A DNA stretch of 12,334 nucleotides, taken from assembly GCA_003564775.1 (NCBI GenBank), contig PXEI01000458.1:1-12334 (forward strand), written 5' to 3'. The notes under the pieces are model-generated. The model had not been told where the DNA came from. It saw only the letters and a program-made list of their open reading frames with translations, and did no database searches. Both the position numbers and the translations under genes were made by a program. Below are positions 6,354 to 12,334 of the stretch, in pieces. Positions within the stretch are counted from its first letter, which is position 1. Every line of letters begins with the position of its first letter. This DNA comes from Spirochaetaceae bacterium. GTDB taxonomy: Bacteria; Spirochaetota; Spirochaetia; DSM-27196; SLAA01.

Positions 6354-8816
6354 ATGAGCAGCTATCCGTATTCACAGATTGAAAAGAAGTGGCAGAAGTA
6401 TTGGGAGGAGAACAAGACCTTCCGAGCAGTTGAAGATCCGGCTATCCCCAAGGACAAACGCCGGTATGTCCTCGATATGTTCCCCTACCCGTCGGCAGCC
6501 GGACTGCATGTAGGCCACCCCGAAGGATACACCGCAACCGACATTCACTGTCGCTATCTCCGTATGAACGGCTACGCCGTACTGCACCCTATGGGCTTTG
6601 ATAGCTTTGGACTCCCGGCAGAGAACTACGCGGTGCAAACCGGCACTCACCCACGAGCCACTACCGAGGCGAATATTGCTCGCTTTCGTGAGCAGATTAA
6701 GGCGCTTGGTTTCTCGTATGACTGGGACCGGGAGGTCTCTACTCATGAGCCGGACTACTACCGATGGACCCAATGGATCTTTCTCAAGCTCTATGAACGC
6801 GGCCTGGCATACGTCGCCGAGATTCCCATGTGGTACTGCCCTGAGCTTGGTACGGTGTTAGCAAATGAAGAGGTGCTGGCTACCTCCGAAGGCCCCCGTT
6901 CTGAACGCGGCAACCACCCGGTAGAACGTCGGCCCTTGCGCCAATGGATGTTAAAGATCACCGAGTACGCCGACAGGCTCCTTGAGGGTCTGGACGATCT
7001 GGACTGGCCTGAATCAATTAAGGCTATGCAGCGCAACTGGATAGGTCGCAGTGAGGGCGCCAACGTGCGCTTTGCACTTGATACAAGCGCGGCCGCTGCG
7101 GCTGGCGCGCACACCGACCTTGAGGTCTTCACGACACGTCCGGATACGCTCTACGGTGCAACCTACATGGTGCTGGCACCGGAACATCCTTTGGTAGCCA
7201 AGATAACTACCGAGGAGCAGCACGCGGCAGTTACTGCATATATCAATGAGGCACGTCTCAAGAGTGATCTTGAACGCACCGACCTCGCCAAAGACAAGAG
7301 CGGCGTGTTTACCGGGGCCTATGCGGTTAATCCAGTCAACAGCGAGCGAATACCTATCTGGATATCCGACTATATCCTGTTGTCCTACGGTACCGGGGCA
7401 ATCATGGCGGTGCCCGCGCATGATGAACGTGACTTTGCATTTGCCCGTAAATTTGACCTGCCAGTTCCACGCGTGGTGGTTGAGAACAAGGACGACGATC
7501 CAAACGCCCCAATAGAAGCTGTCTTCACCGGAGAGGGCTATGCCGTGAACTCCGGGAGTTATGACGGCATGCCTACCCGCGAGTTCAAGAGTGCAATCGT
7601 TTCCGAGCTTGAGCAAAAGGGCAAGGGGGCGCGCGCGGTCAACTACAAGTTGCGTGACTGGATCTTCTCACGACAGCGTTACTGGGGTGAGCCGATACCG
7701 CTTGTGCATTGTGAAGACGGGCGTATTGTTCCCGAGCCCGAGTCCGCTCTTCCTATTCGACTGCCTGAGGTAGAAAGCTATAAGCCTACTGGCACCGGAG
7801 AATCACCGCTGGCAAAAGTTGAGGACTGGGTGAACACCCGCTGTCCGGACGGTGAATCAAACGGCAAACGCGAGACCAATACAATGCCGCAGTGGGCCGG
7901 GTCATGCTGGTACTACTTACGGTATCTTGATCCCAAAAACGAGACTGAACTGGCATCTAAAGAGCGCATTGAGTACTGGATGCCTGTCGATCTCTACGTT
8001 GGGGGCGCCGAACACGCGGTACTCCACTTGCTCTACGCTCGTTTCTGGCACAAGGTGCTCTACGATATTGGTGCCGTGAACACCGACGAACCCTTCAAGC
8101 GGCTGGTGAACCAGGGTATGATCCTTGGCGAAGGCGGCGTGAAGATGTCCAAGTCACTGGGTAACGTGATCAACCCCGACGACATCATTGCCGAGTTTGG
8201 CGCCGACTCCATGCGCGTGTACGAAATGTTCATGGGGCCGCTTGAACAGCAGAAGCCGTGGTCGACCCGCGGTCTAAAGGGCACACACCGCTTTCTTGAC
8301 CGAGTTTACCGTGTCTCACGACGTGAGATTGTTGACGAAGAACCCCCGATTGCACTGGTACGGCTGCTTCACAAGACCATCAAGAAGGTCGGAGACGACA
8401 CCAACACCCTGGCCTTTAATACCGCCATAGCGCAGATGATGATCTTTGTGAACGAGATCTTCAAGGAAGAAAAGCTCTACCGGTCTCTCTGGGAACCTTT
8501 CATACTACTGCTCTGCCCCTATGCACCGCATCTTGCAGAAGAACTCTGGGAAGAGCTTGGAATGCCTGCGCCTGCATCGTTGGCCGCCTGGCCCACCTAC
8601 AGTGAAGAGCTTACTCATGACGAAGAGGTCACGGTTGTTGTCCAGGTCAACGGGAAGGTCCGAGCCAAGATGGAACTCCCCGCTGGCAGCGCGCCGGAGC
8701 AACTCCTTGAAGCGGCCAAGGCAGTTCCACGAATACAGGAACTCCTTGACGGAAAGCAGATCGTTAAAGAGATCACGGTGCCGGATAAACTCGTAAACAT
8801 TGTCATTCGCGGCTAA
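6354..8816 (+). CDS. leuS: Leucyl-tRNA synthetase
   Basis: A class Ia aminoacyl-tRNA synthetase of 820 aa that charges tRNA-Leu; its length is within the bacterial range. The ATP-binding HIGH motif is HVGH (52-55, in GLHVGHPEGY) and the second signature is KMSKS (597-601, in GVKMSKSLGN). The CP1 editing domain is present, with TRPDTLYGATYM and VPAHDERDF, so mischarged tRNA should be proofread. The zinc-ribbon-like insert region reads WYCPELGTVLANEEVL...SERGNHPVERR. The anticodon-binding helical region and the C-terminal domain (VVVQVNGKVRAKMELP) complete the protein. The frame is open to 6300, but SSYPYSQIEKKWQ is the usual N-terminus and the upstream codons lie in the promoter, so ATG 6354 is the start. 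The last 14 bases overlap the 3' end of the minus-strand lipoprotein gene. Confidence 0.98.
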   Translation: MSSYPYSQIEKKWQKYWEENKTFRAVEDPAIPKDKRRYVLDMFPYPSAAGLHVGHPEGYTATDIHCRYLRMNGYAVLHPMGFDSFGLPAENYAVQTGTHPRATTEANIARFREQIKALGFSYDWDREVSTHEPDYYRWTQWIFLKLYERGLAYVAEIPMWYCPELGTVLANEEVLATSEGPRSERGNHPVERRPLRQWMLKITEYADRLLEGLDDLDWPESIKAMQRNWIGRSEGANVRFALDTSAAAAAGAHTDLEVFTTRPDTLYGATYMVLAPEHPLVAKITTEEQHAAVTAYINEARLKSDLERTDLAKDKSGVFTGAYAVNPVNSERIPIWISDYILLSYGTGAIMAVPAHDERDFAFARKFDLPVPRVVVENKDDDPNAPIEAVFTGEGYAVNSGSYDGMPTREFKSAIVSELEQKGKGARAVNYKLRDWIFSRQRYWGEPIPLVHCEDGRIVPEPESALPIRLPEVESYKPTGTGESPLAKVEDWVNTRCPDGESNGKRETNTMPQWAGSCWYYLRYLDPKNETELASKERIEYWMPVDLYVGGAEHAVLHLLYARFWHKVLYDIGAVNTDEPFKRLVNQGMILGEGGVKMSKSLGNVINPDDIIAEFGADSMRVYEMFMGPLEQQKPWSTRGLKGTHRFLDRVYRVSRREIVDEEPPIALVRLLHKTIKKVGDDTNTLAFNTAIAQMMIFVNEIFKEEKLYRSLWEPFILLLCPYAPHLAEELWEELGMPAPASLAAWPTYSEELTHDEEVTVVVQVNGKVRAKMELPAGSAPEQLLEAAKAVPRIQELLDGKQIVKEITVPDKLVNIVIRG

Positions 8817-9699
8817 GGTCGCGCACTACGGACTCGACATTTCCGAAGGTGTCGAGTCCGGCCGACAGCAGCTTTCCATGCTCAGGGTGATACCACCGTT
8901 GTGAGTCACCCGGAAACAACGTTACTTCAAACACAACTGGCTGTGGCGGCTCACTGGGCGTCACTCCCGACGCTGGCCCGTCGAGCAGCGTCGGGCCAAG
9001 CGGCGGCTCAAGCGGATTGAGACTGATCCATGCCCCGTCCAGCAGCTCAAGCTTCACCGCTGTTGCAGGCAGCAGACGAATGGCGTCGGCACGCATGGAA
9101 CCGGAACTCAACCGCCGCAGAATGGCCTCACGGTCAAGCTGCCAGGGGTTCCCGTCAGACCGCTCCAGAATTTCACGCTCAAGCCTGCCAATATTCAGGT
9201 TCCGCACCGCACCGGGGTTTCGGCCCAGAAGATCGTGAAGGAGCTCCGCCAGATAGCCGTTTTCGTAACTCACTGAGAGCGTCCCGTTTGGTTCACGGTG
9301 CAGTGGATACACGCCACCAGCTGCCTTCAGCCACAGGCCGGGTAGCGGCGAAACTTCATAACTCACCGCAGTGATCCGTTCCTTTGGCACCGTAAGTTCA
9401 AAACGACCCGCGCCCTTCTCCCAAGGCTCATGGCGCTCTATGCGGCCAAGCTCGTCGGTTACCCGCAACCGGTACAGGGGTTGAAGGTCGTAGCTGGAGC
9501 CCATGTACCACTCCGACGGCACCGGAGGTGCTATCACCACCACGTACTCGTCATGCTCAAAGGACTCAACAAGGTGGGAGCAGCCGGTGAACAGGAATAG
9601 ACCCAGCAGAGTCGCCCCGCCGACAGTCACGGTCACGGTCACGGCCACCGCCCCTGTCCGGCACCGAGTACATGCTCGTCTCAAAATCGATATGCTCAT
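8803..9699 (-). CDS. Putative lipoprotein of unknown function
   Basis: A 298-aa protein with a lipoprotein-type signal. A basic N-terminus (SILRRACTRCR) and a hydrophobic run lead to LGLFLFTGC, where Cys40 fits a relaxed lipobox (Phe at -3, Thr at -2, Gly at -1). It is therefore probably anchored in the envelope. The mature part has no motif I can tie to a function. It includes a beta-rich start (HDEYVVVIAPP), a charged helical stretch (GRLEREILERSDGNPWQLDREAILRRLSSG) and a proline-rich segment near the C-terminus. A PWQLDRE-like stretch recalls hypothetical spirochaete lipoproteins, from memory only. ATG 9699 was preferred over the upstream in-frame ATG 9756 because the extra 19 residues would put a polar, charged segment before the signal sequence. 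The gene is divergent from the coiled-coil gene and converges on leuS. Confidence 0.7.
   Translation of the reverse strand: MSISILRRACTRCRTGAVAVTVTVTVGGATLLGLFLFTGCSHLVESFEHDEYVVVIAPPVPSEWYMGSSYDLQPLYRLRVTDELGRIERHEPWEKGAGRFELTVPKERITAVSYEVSPLPGLWLKAAGGVYPLHREPNGTLSVSYENGYLAELLHDLLGRNPGAVRNLNIGRLEREILERSDGNPWQLDREAILRRLSSGSMRADAIRLLPATAVKLELLDGAWISLNPLEPPLGPTLLDGPASGVTPSEPPQPVVFEVTLFPGDSQRWYHPEHGKLLSAGLDTFGNVESVVRDLSRE
8829..8860. repeat. 11-bp perfect inverted repeat at the leuS/lipoprotein convergence
   Basis: CGGACTCGACA (8829-8839) and TGTCGAGTCCG (8850-8860) flank a 10-base loop that can pair further through T-G and T-A pairs. It lies 13 bases after the leuS stop and inside the last codons of the lipoprotein gene. 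No T-run follows on either strand, so it is not a classic intrinsic terminator. It may block read-through or protect 3' ends. Confidence 0.75.
9626..9643. repeat. Hexamer tandem repeat (GTCACG)x3 in the lipoprotein signal sequence
   Basis: Three exact copies of GTCACG, then a degenerate GCCACC. On the coding (minus) strand they give alternating Val-Thr residues (VTVTVTV) in the hydrophobic core of the signal peptide. Copy changes would lengthen or shorten this core by two residues at a time without a frameshift. Confidence 0.8.
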
Positions 9700-9706
9700 A
9701 CAGAGT

Positions 9707-9737
9707 ACTACATCGATTTTTTCGCACTGATTGTCCA
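9707..9737 (-). promoter_or_regulatory. Possible promoter of the lipoprotein gene
   Basis: Minus strand: -35 TGGACA (9737-9732), a long 19-base spacer, then -10 TGTAGT (9712-9707), with seven bases (ACTCTGT) before ATG 9699. The layout is like the others, but the spacer is off optimum, so the call is weak. Confidence 0.3.
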
Positions 9738-9756
9738 AACCTTGTTGTTGAGACAT

Positions 9757-9847
9757 TTACCCTGGTGACGAAGCACTCTCCAAGCCGCGCCCGGGCACCC
9801 GCCTCCACGGCCCGGCGCTTCAGATAGAAACTTCGTTGCACAATCAC
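9757..9847 (-). pseudogene. Possible gene remnant with DNA-3-methyladenine glycosylase-like N-terminus
   Basis: From a GTG at 9847 the minus strand reads about 30 codons of protein-like sequence (RSFYLKRRAVEAGARARLG, then ECFVTRV), with mostly G or C at third positions. It resembles, from memory, the start of Mpg/AAG-type 3-methyladenine glycosylases (RSFY...VEVARDLLG...LV). No continuation of such an enzyme follows in any frame, because the sequence runs into the lipoprotein promoter region. The similarity is short, with one extra residue relative to the family pattern, and could be chance. Confidence 0.15.
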
Positions 9848-9864
9848 GTGTTTTCGGCCATACT
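9836..9864 (+). promoter_or_regulatory. Possible promoter of the coiled-coil protein gene
   Basis: -35 TTGCAC (9836-9841), a 17-base spacer, then -10 CATACT (9859-9864). GGCACCCGCC follows before ATG 9875. The in-frame TTG at 9836 could be taken as a start codon, but it coincides with the -35 and has no ribosome binding site. Confidence 0.4.
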
Positions 9865-9874
9865 GGCACCCGCC

Positions 9875-11284
9875 ATGGCCGAAGACCAGTTTGAAATTGC
9901 ATTAGAAGACGCACTCGAAAAAAGAAGCGAGTATCTGGAACAGCATGTGAGCCCCAAGCTTCGTGAAGGCTTCCGCGCTTATCATTCCGCATTTCAGGCG
10001 CTTACCAATGTCCTGGTGCGTAAGGGCCTCCTGGCAGAGGATCCCTACAAGGCTGACCAGAGAATCTCCGAGGTTGCGATTCCCGACGACACACCTTTTT
10101 CGGAGTCGGAAAAGGACGAGGCCTGCATGATCAGATTCGCCGCGTTCGACAACCAACTGGACTTTCTGAATCAGTACGTAGATCTCTCGGTTGAAAATCT
10201 GGACCTTCGCCGCATCAAGACCCTGGTCGGGCTCACCAGCTATGTCCGCTGGAAACAGCTGAGCGAAACCTCGAATCACTCCTTGACCCGTGCCGTTGCC
10301 GAGTACGTAGGGCGAATGAAACGTGATACCGATCCCCTTTCGGTAGATATTGTAAATGACTCACATGATCAACTTGCACAAGCCACTGACAAAATCATTA
10401 ATGGGTTGCGACTGCTGGCCGAGTATCGCAAGGAGCGGTACAAGCTTGACCTTCGGCAAAAGGTGCTCTCAAAGGGAGGCGTAGACCCGCGCCTTGCGGC
10501 CCGTACGGAACAGTATGTTCAGGCGGTACGAAAAGAGTTTGCGAAATACATGCGCGATGAGCCTTTTGCGCAAGACCTGGTGCTACAGATTCTCGAAGAA
10601 GATCTCGGGGAGAACTCGGAAGAAGCACGCCGTCAAGCGCTGGATCGTATGAGCATAAAGGAAGATAAGCCGAAGACCGAAAACAGGTCCGAGAAGAGCT
10701 TCAGGTCTATGCTTGATGAGGCGCTGCGGGCGATGTCGGCATGTGGCAGACCCTTGGAGAGCACTATCTCGCGCACACGCGAGAACTATCAACTACTCAA
10801 GATGCGCCGTGTCACTCTGGGAGAGCGCTTTCGCCAATGGATTAGTCGGGTTGTGCAACAAACAGAGGAAACCGACACCATCACGGTTGAGTTCTTCAAC
10901 GACGCAACATCGTCTCGGCAGACCGAGACAATTTCTTTTGACGAGTTCTGTAATCAGGCAATGAAAAAGGCTAAGCTTTACAATGCGCTCCTGGTCAAGA
11001 CCAGCAATACTTCACGCAAACTTCAAGACGCAAGCGAGGACCAGGTCTTTGAGTTTATTCATAAGAACGTTGAAGAGCTTGGTCTTATCCATAGACGGTT
11101 CAACTCCATAGACACCTACCTTAAGACCGAGATCCCACGCGACCAGAGATCACGCATGCGCGGCATTAACTCTGAGCTCGCCGCGCTCAAGGACTCACTC
11201 CAACGAGCAAACAAAAAGAACCATTCCTACGTTGCAAAACGTGAAGAGTTCGAGCAACTGAAGCGCCTTGGCATTCAACGGTAA
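9875..11284 (+). CDS. Conserved hypothetical coiled-coil protein, likely spirochaete-specific family (possibly DUF5312)
   Basis: A 469-aa soluble, highly charged, mostly helical protein with no signal peptide or membrane segment. Heptad-like stretches occur near both ends (IALEDALEKRSEYLEQ at the start; SELAALKDSLQRANKK near the end). A Lys/Glu-rich break (EDKPKTENRSEKS) separates an N-terminal half from a C-terminal half that contains TITVEFFNDATSSRQTETISF, then FDEFCNQAMKKAKLYNALL. The end (KREEFEQLKRLGI) and the pattern YHSAFQALTNVLVRKGL...EDPYK match, from memory, a family of unknown function found in treponemes and other spirochaetes. I believe this is DUF5312 but cannot verify it. No enzymatic motif is visible; a structural or scaffolding role is only a guess. 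The start at ATG 9875 has no Shine-Dalgarno sequence. The gene converges on the dehydratase fusion with a 25-base gap. Confidence 0.8.
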   Translation: MAEDQFEIALEDALEKRSEYLEQHVSPKLREGFRAYHSAFQALTNVLVRKGLLAEDPYKADQRISEVAIPDDTPFSESEKDEACMIRFAAFDNQLDFLNQYVDLSVENLDLRRIKTLVGLTSYVRWKQLSETSNHSLTRAVAEYVGRMKRDTDPLSVDIVNDSHDQLAQATDKIINGLRLLAEYRKERYKLDLRQKVLSKGGVDPRLAARTEQYVQAVRKEFAKYMRDEPFAQDLVLQILEEDLGENSEEARRQALDRMSIKEDKPKTENRSEKSFRSMLDEALRAMSACGRPLESTISRTRENYQLLKMRRVTLGERFRQWISRVVQQTEETDTITVEFFNDATSSRQTETISFDEFCNQAMKKAKLYNALLVKTSNTSRKLQDASEDQVFEFIHKNVEELGLIHRRFNSIDTYLKTEIPRDQRSRMRGINSELAALKDSLQRANKKNHSYVAKREEFEQLKRLGIQR

Positions 11285-11321
11285 AGCGGTCTACCAACGG
11301 TAGAGCGTTCTACGCGCTTTT
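11283..11321 (+). terminator. Hairpin at the 3' end of the coiled-coil gene, probable terminator
   Basis: AAAGCG (11283-11288) can pair with CGCTTT (11315-11320) around an inner hairpin, TCTACC-AAC-GGTAGA (11290-11304). A T-run (11318-11321) ends it in the plus direction. It begins at the coiled-coil gene's stop codon and extends into the last codons of the convergent gene. The inner hairpin could act on either strand. Confidence 0.45.
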
Positions 11322-12334
11322 GTACATTCCAAGCACCCGCAGATCAAGTGCAATCTCGGACAACTCACTCAGGCAGAGTTGGATGACATCGAGTTTGTTG
11401 CCAATCTCCAGATCTACGTAAAACATGTACTGCCAGGGTCTGCCGTGAATTGGTCGTGACTCGAGTTTCTTCATGTTAAGCTCATGCTTGGCAAAAAGCT
11501 GCAAGCAGGTAAACAGTGAACCAGACTCATCTGGCGTAGAGAACACAATTGAAGCCAGATCCGGAGCAAGCACGGCGGCATTTTCCTCACGAGCAATTAT
11601 TACAAACCGCGTGTAGTTCTGAGGGTTGGTTTCAATTCCTTCTGCAAGCACCTTCATCCCATACCGACGAGCGGTCTCGGAGTGTGCAATGGCCGCGTCT
11701 CCGGGTTCACCTTTCTCGGATAGGTACGCTACCGAGCCGGAGGTATCATAGAACGGTACCCGTTCCCAGTCAGGATGTTGATCAAGAAACCGCGCGCATT
11801 GTGAGAGCGCTTGCGGATGCGACCGAACAAGCTTAACCTGCTCAAGCGTGGTCTTGGGTGCGGTGATAAGGCTGTGAATAATGCGTATTTTGGTCTCCCC
11901 GGCAATGTGTATGTCGGGATACTGGATCAGCAGGTCGTAGTTCTCGTGAATGGACCCGGCCAGGGAGTTCTCAACCGGCAAGACACCGTAACGCACCTTT
12001 CCGGTCAAGACCGCTTCAAATACATCGCGGAAGGACGGGCAGGGCCGTGACACAATACCGTCAGCCTGAAAGTATCGGCCCAACGCTATCTCGCTGTAGG
12101 CACCTAACTCACCCTGGAAGGCCACCTCAACGTTCTCCGGCTCAGCGCCCGAGCCACTGGTGTCAATGGTTGGAAAAACGGTACGTGGCTCAGAGCCATC
12201 TGGTAGCTTTGTTACCTCTTTTTCCAGTACGGGCGACATGGCCTGGATGTCCCGCATGAGCTTCTCAAACTGTTCCGGATACAACGACTGCGGCCCATCC
12301 GAAAGCGCCTTCTCAGGACGGGGATGTACCTCAA
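11310..12334 (-). CDS. DAHP synthase-prephenate dehydratase fusion (C-terminal 340 residues; 5' end outside window)
   Basis: The frame is open from the right edge to TAG at 11310. The first visible residues are EVHPRPEKALSDGPQSL, the hallmark end of class I-beta DAHP synthases. There the Glu (12332-12330) and the Asp 11 residues later (12299-12297) correspond to two of the metal ligands of the Thermotoga enzyme. After EQFEKLMRDIQAM and a linker of about 35 residues comes a complete prephenate dehydratase domain from about 12131 (VAFQGELGAYSE, GVLPVENSLAGSI, GDAAIAH). It includes the catalytic TRF motif (11612-11604) and a C-terminal ACT domain with ESRP (11462-11451). The phenylalanine-site partner motif GALV reads GSLF. 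The enzyme would make DAHP from PEP and erythrose-4-phosphate and also convert prephenate to phenylpyruvate. A TTG at 12284 could be called as a start for a lone dehydratase, but that would leave the DAHP synthase signature unexplained. Confidence 0.85.
   Translation of the reverse strand, partial: EVHPRPEKALSDGPQSLYPEQFEKLMRDIQAMSPVLEKEVTKLPDGSEPRTVFPTIDTSGSGAEPENVEVAFQGELGAYSEIALGRYFQADGIVSRPCPSFRDVFEAVLTGKVRYGVLPVENSLAGSIHENYDLLIQYPDIHIAGETKIRIIHSLITAPKTTLEQVKLVRSHPQALSQCARFLDQHPDWERVPFYDTSGSVAYLSEKGEPGDAAIAHSETARRYGMKVLAEGIETNPQNYTRFVIIAREENAAVLAPDLASIVFSTPDESGSLFTCLQLFAKHELNMKKLESRPIHGRPWQYMFYVDLEIGNKLDVIQLCLSELSEIALDLRVLGMYKSA

Noticed and set aside
7014..7616. 200-aa open frame on the minus strand inside leuS
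   Set aside because: It is the antisense shadow of the leuS editing domain, which is strongly conserved on the plus strand.
9566..9847. Full 93-aa minus-strand gene
   Set aside because: Beyond the first 30 codons it runs out of frame across the lipoprotein signal sequence with Arg/Asp repeats created by the hexamer repeat. Only the initial stretch is kept as a weak remnant candidate.
12282..12284. TTG start for a stand-alone prephenate dehydratase
   Set aside because: The frame upstream remains open and encodes the DAHP synthase signature, so the TTG is an internal leucine codon.

Overview
The window is a compact, roughly 55% GC bacterial chromosome segment with housekeeping content. It carries nine protein-coding genes, two of them cut by the window edges. 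No rRNA, tRNA, CRISPR array, insertion sequence, phage gene or conjugation gene was seen. The best guess for the host is a free-living spirochaete. The 469-aa coiled-coil protein at 9875-11284 matches, from memory, a conserved hypothetical family I associate with spirochaetes, and a Gram-negative-type lipoprotein lies beside it. That assignment is an inference, since nothing here is a taxonomic marker.

Left part (1-3480, all minus strand): the first part of an Old Yellow Enzyme-type flavin oxidoreductase (cut at base 1), a calcineurin-like metallophosphoesterase with two membrane helices inserted in its catalytic domain, and a PAS-GGDEF-EAL protein. In the last, the cyclase motif is ruined and the c-di-GMP phosphodiesterase motifs are intact. 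Divergent from these is a plus-strand fusion of a degenerate alpha/beta-hydrolase with OsmC (3532-4668). It is followed by a gene-free stretch with several hairpins and a strong intrinsic terminator, possibly a small RNA.

Middle (4898-8816): a membrane-anchored TlpA-type thioredoxin (minus) is divergent from fxsA (plus), which is followed by leuS (plus). Right part: leuS overlaps tail to tail with a minus-strand lipoprotein gene. That gene is divergent from the 469-aa coiled-coil gene, which converges on a minus-strand gene encoding prephenate dehydratase with an ACT domain. The open frame of this last gene continues upstream to the window edge and encodes the typical C-terminus of a DAHP synthase, so it appears to be a DAHP synthase-prephenate dehydratase fusion joining the first step of aromatic biosynthesis to the phenylalanine branch.

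The most striking window-wide pattern concerns gene starts. Eight of the nine genes have a start inside the window. For seven of them the chosen ATG has no Shine-Dalgarno sequence, and a sigma70-like -10 box ends only 6-10 bases upstream. In six of the seven a TTG-like -35 box lies 17-18 bases farther up; in the lipoprotein gene the spacing is 19. This is the geometry expected of leaderless or nearly leaderless mRNAs. Only the PAS-GGDEF-EAL gene has a conventional ribosome binding site. The promoters sit in very short gaps, even between co-directional neighbours, which suggests that most genes are transcribed singly.
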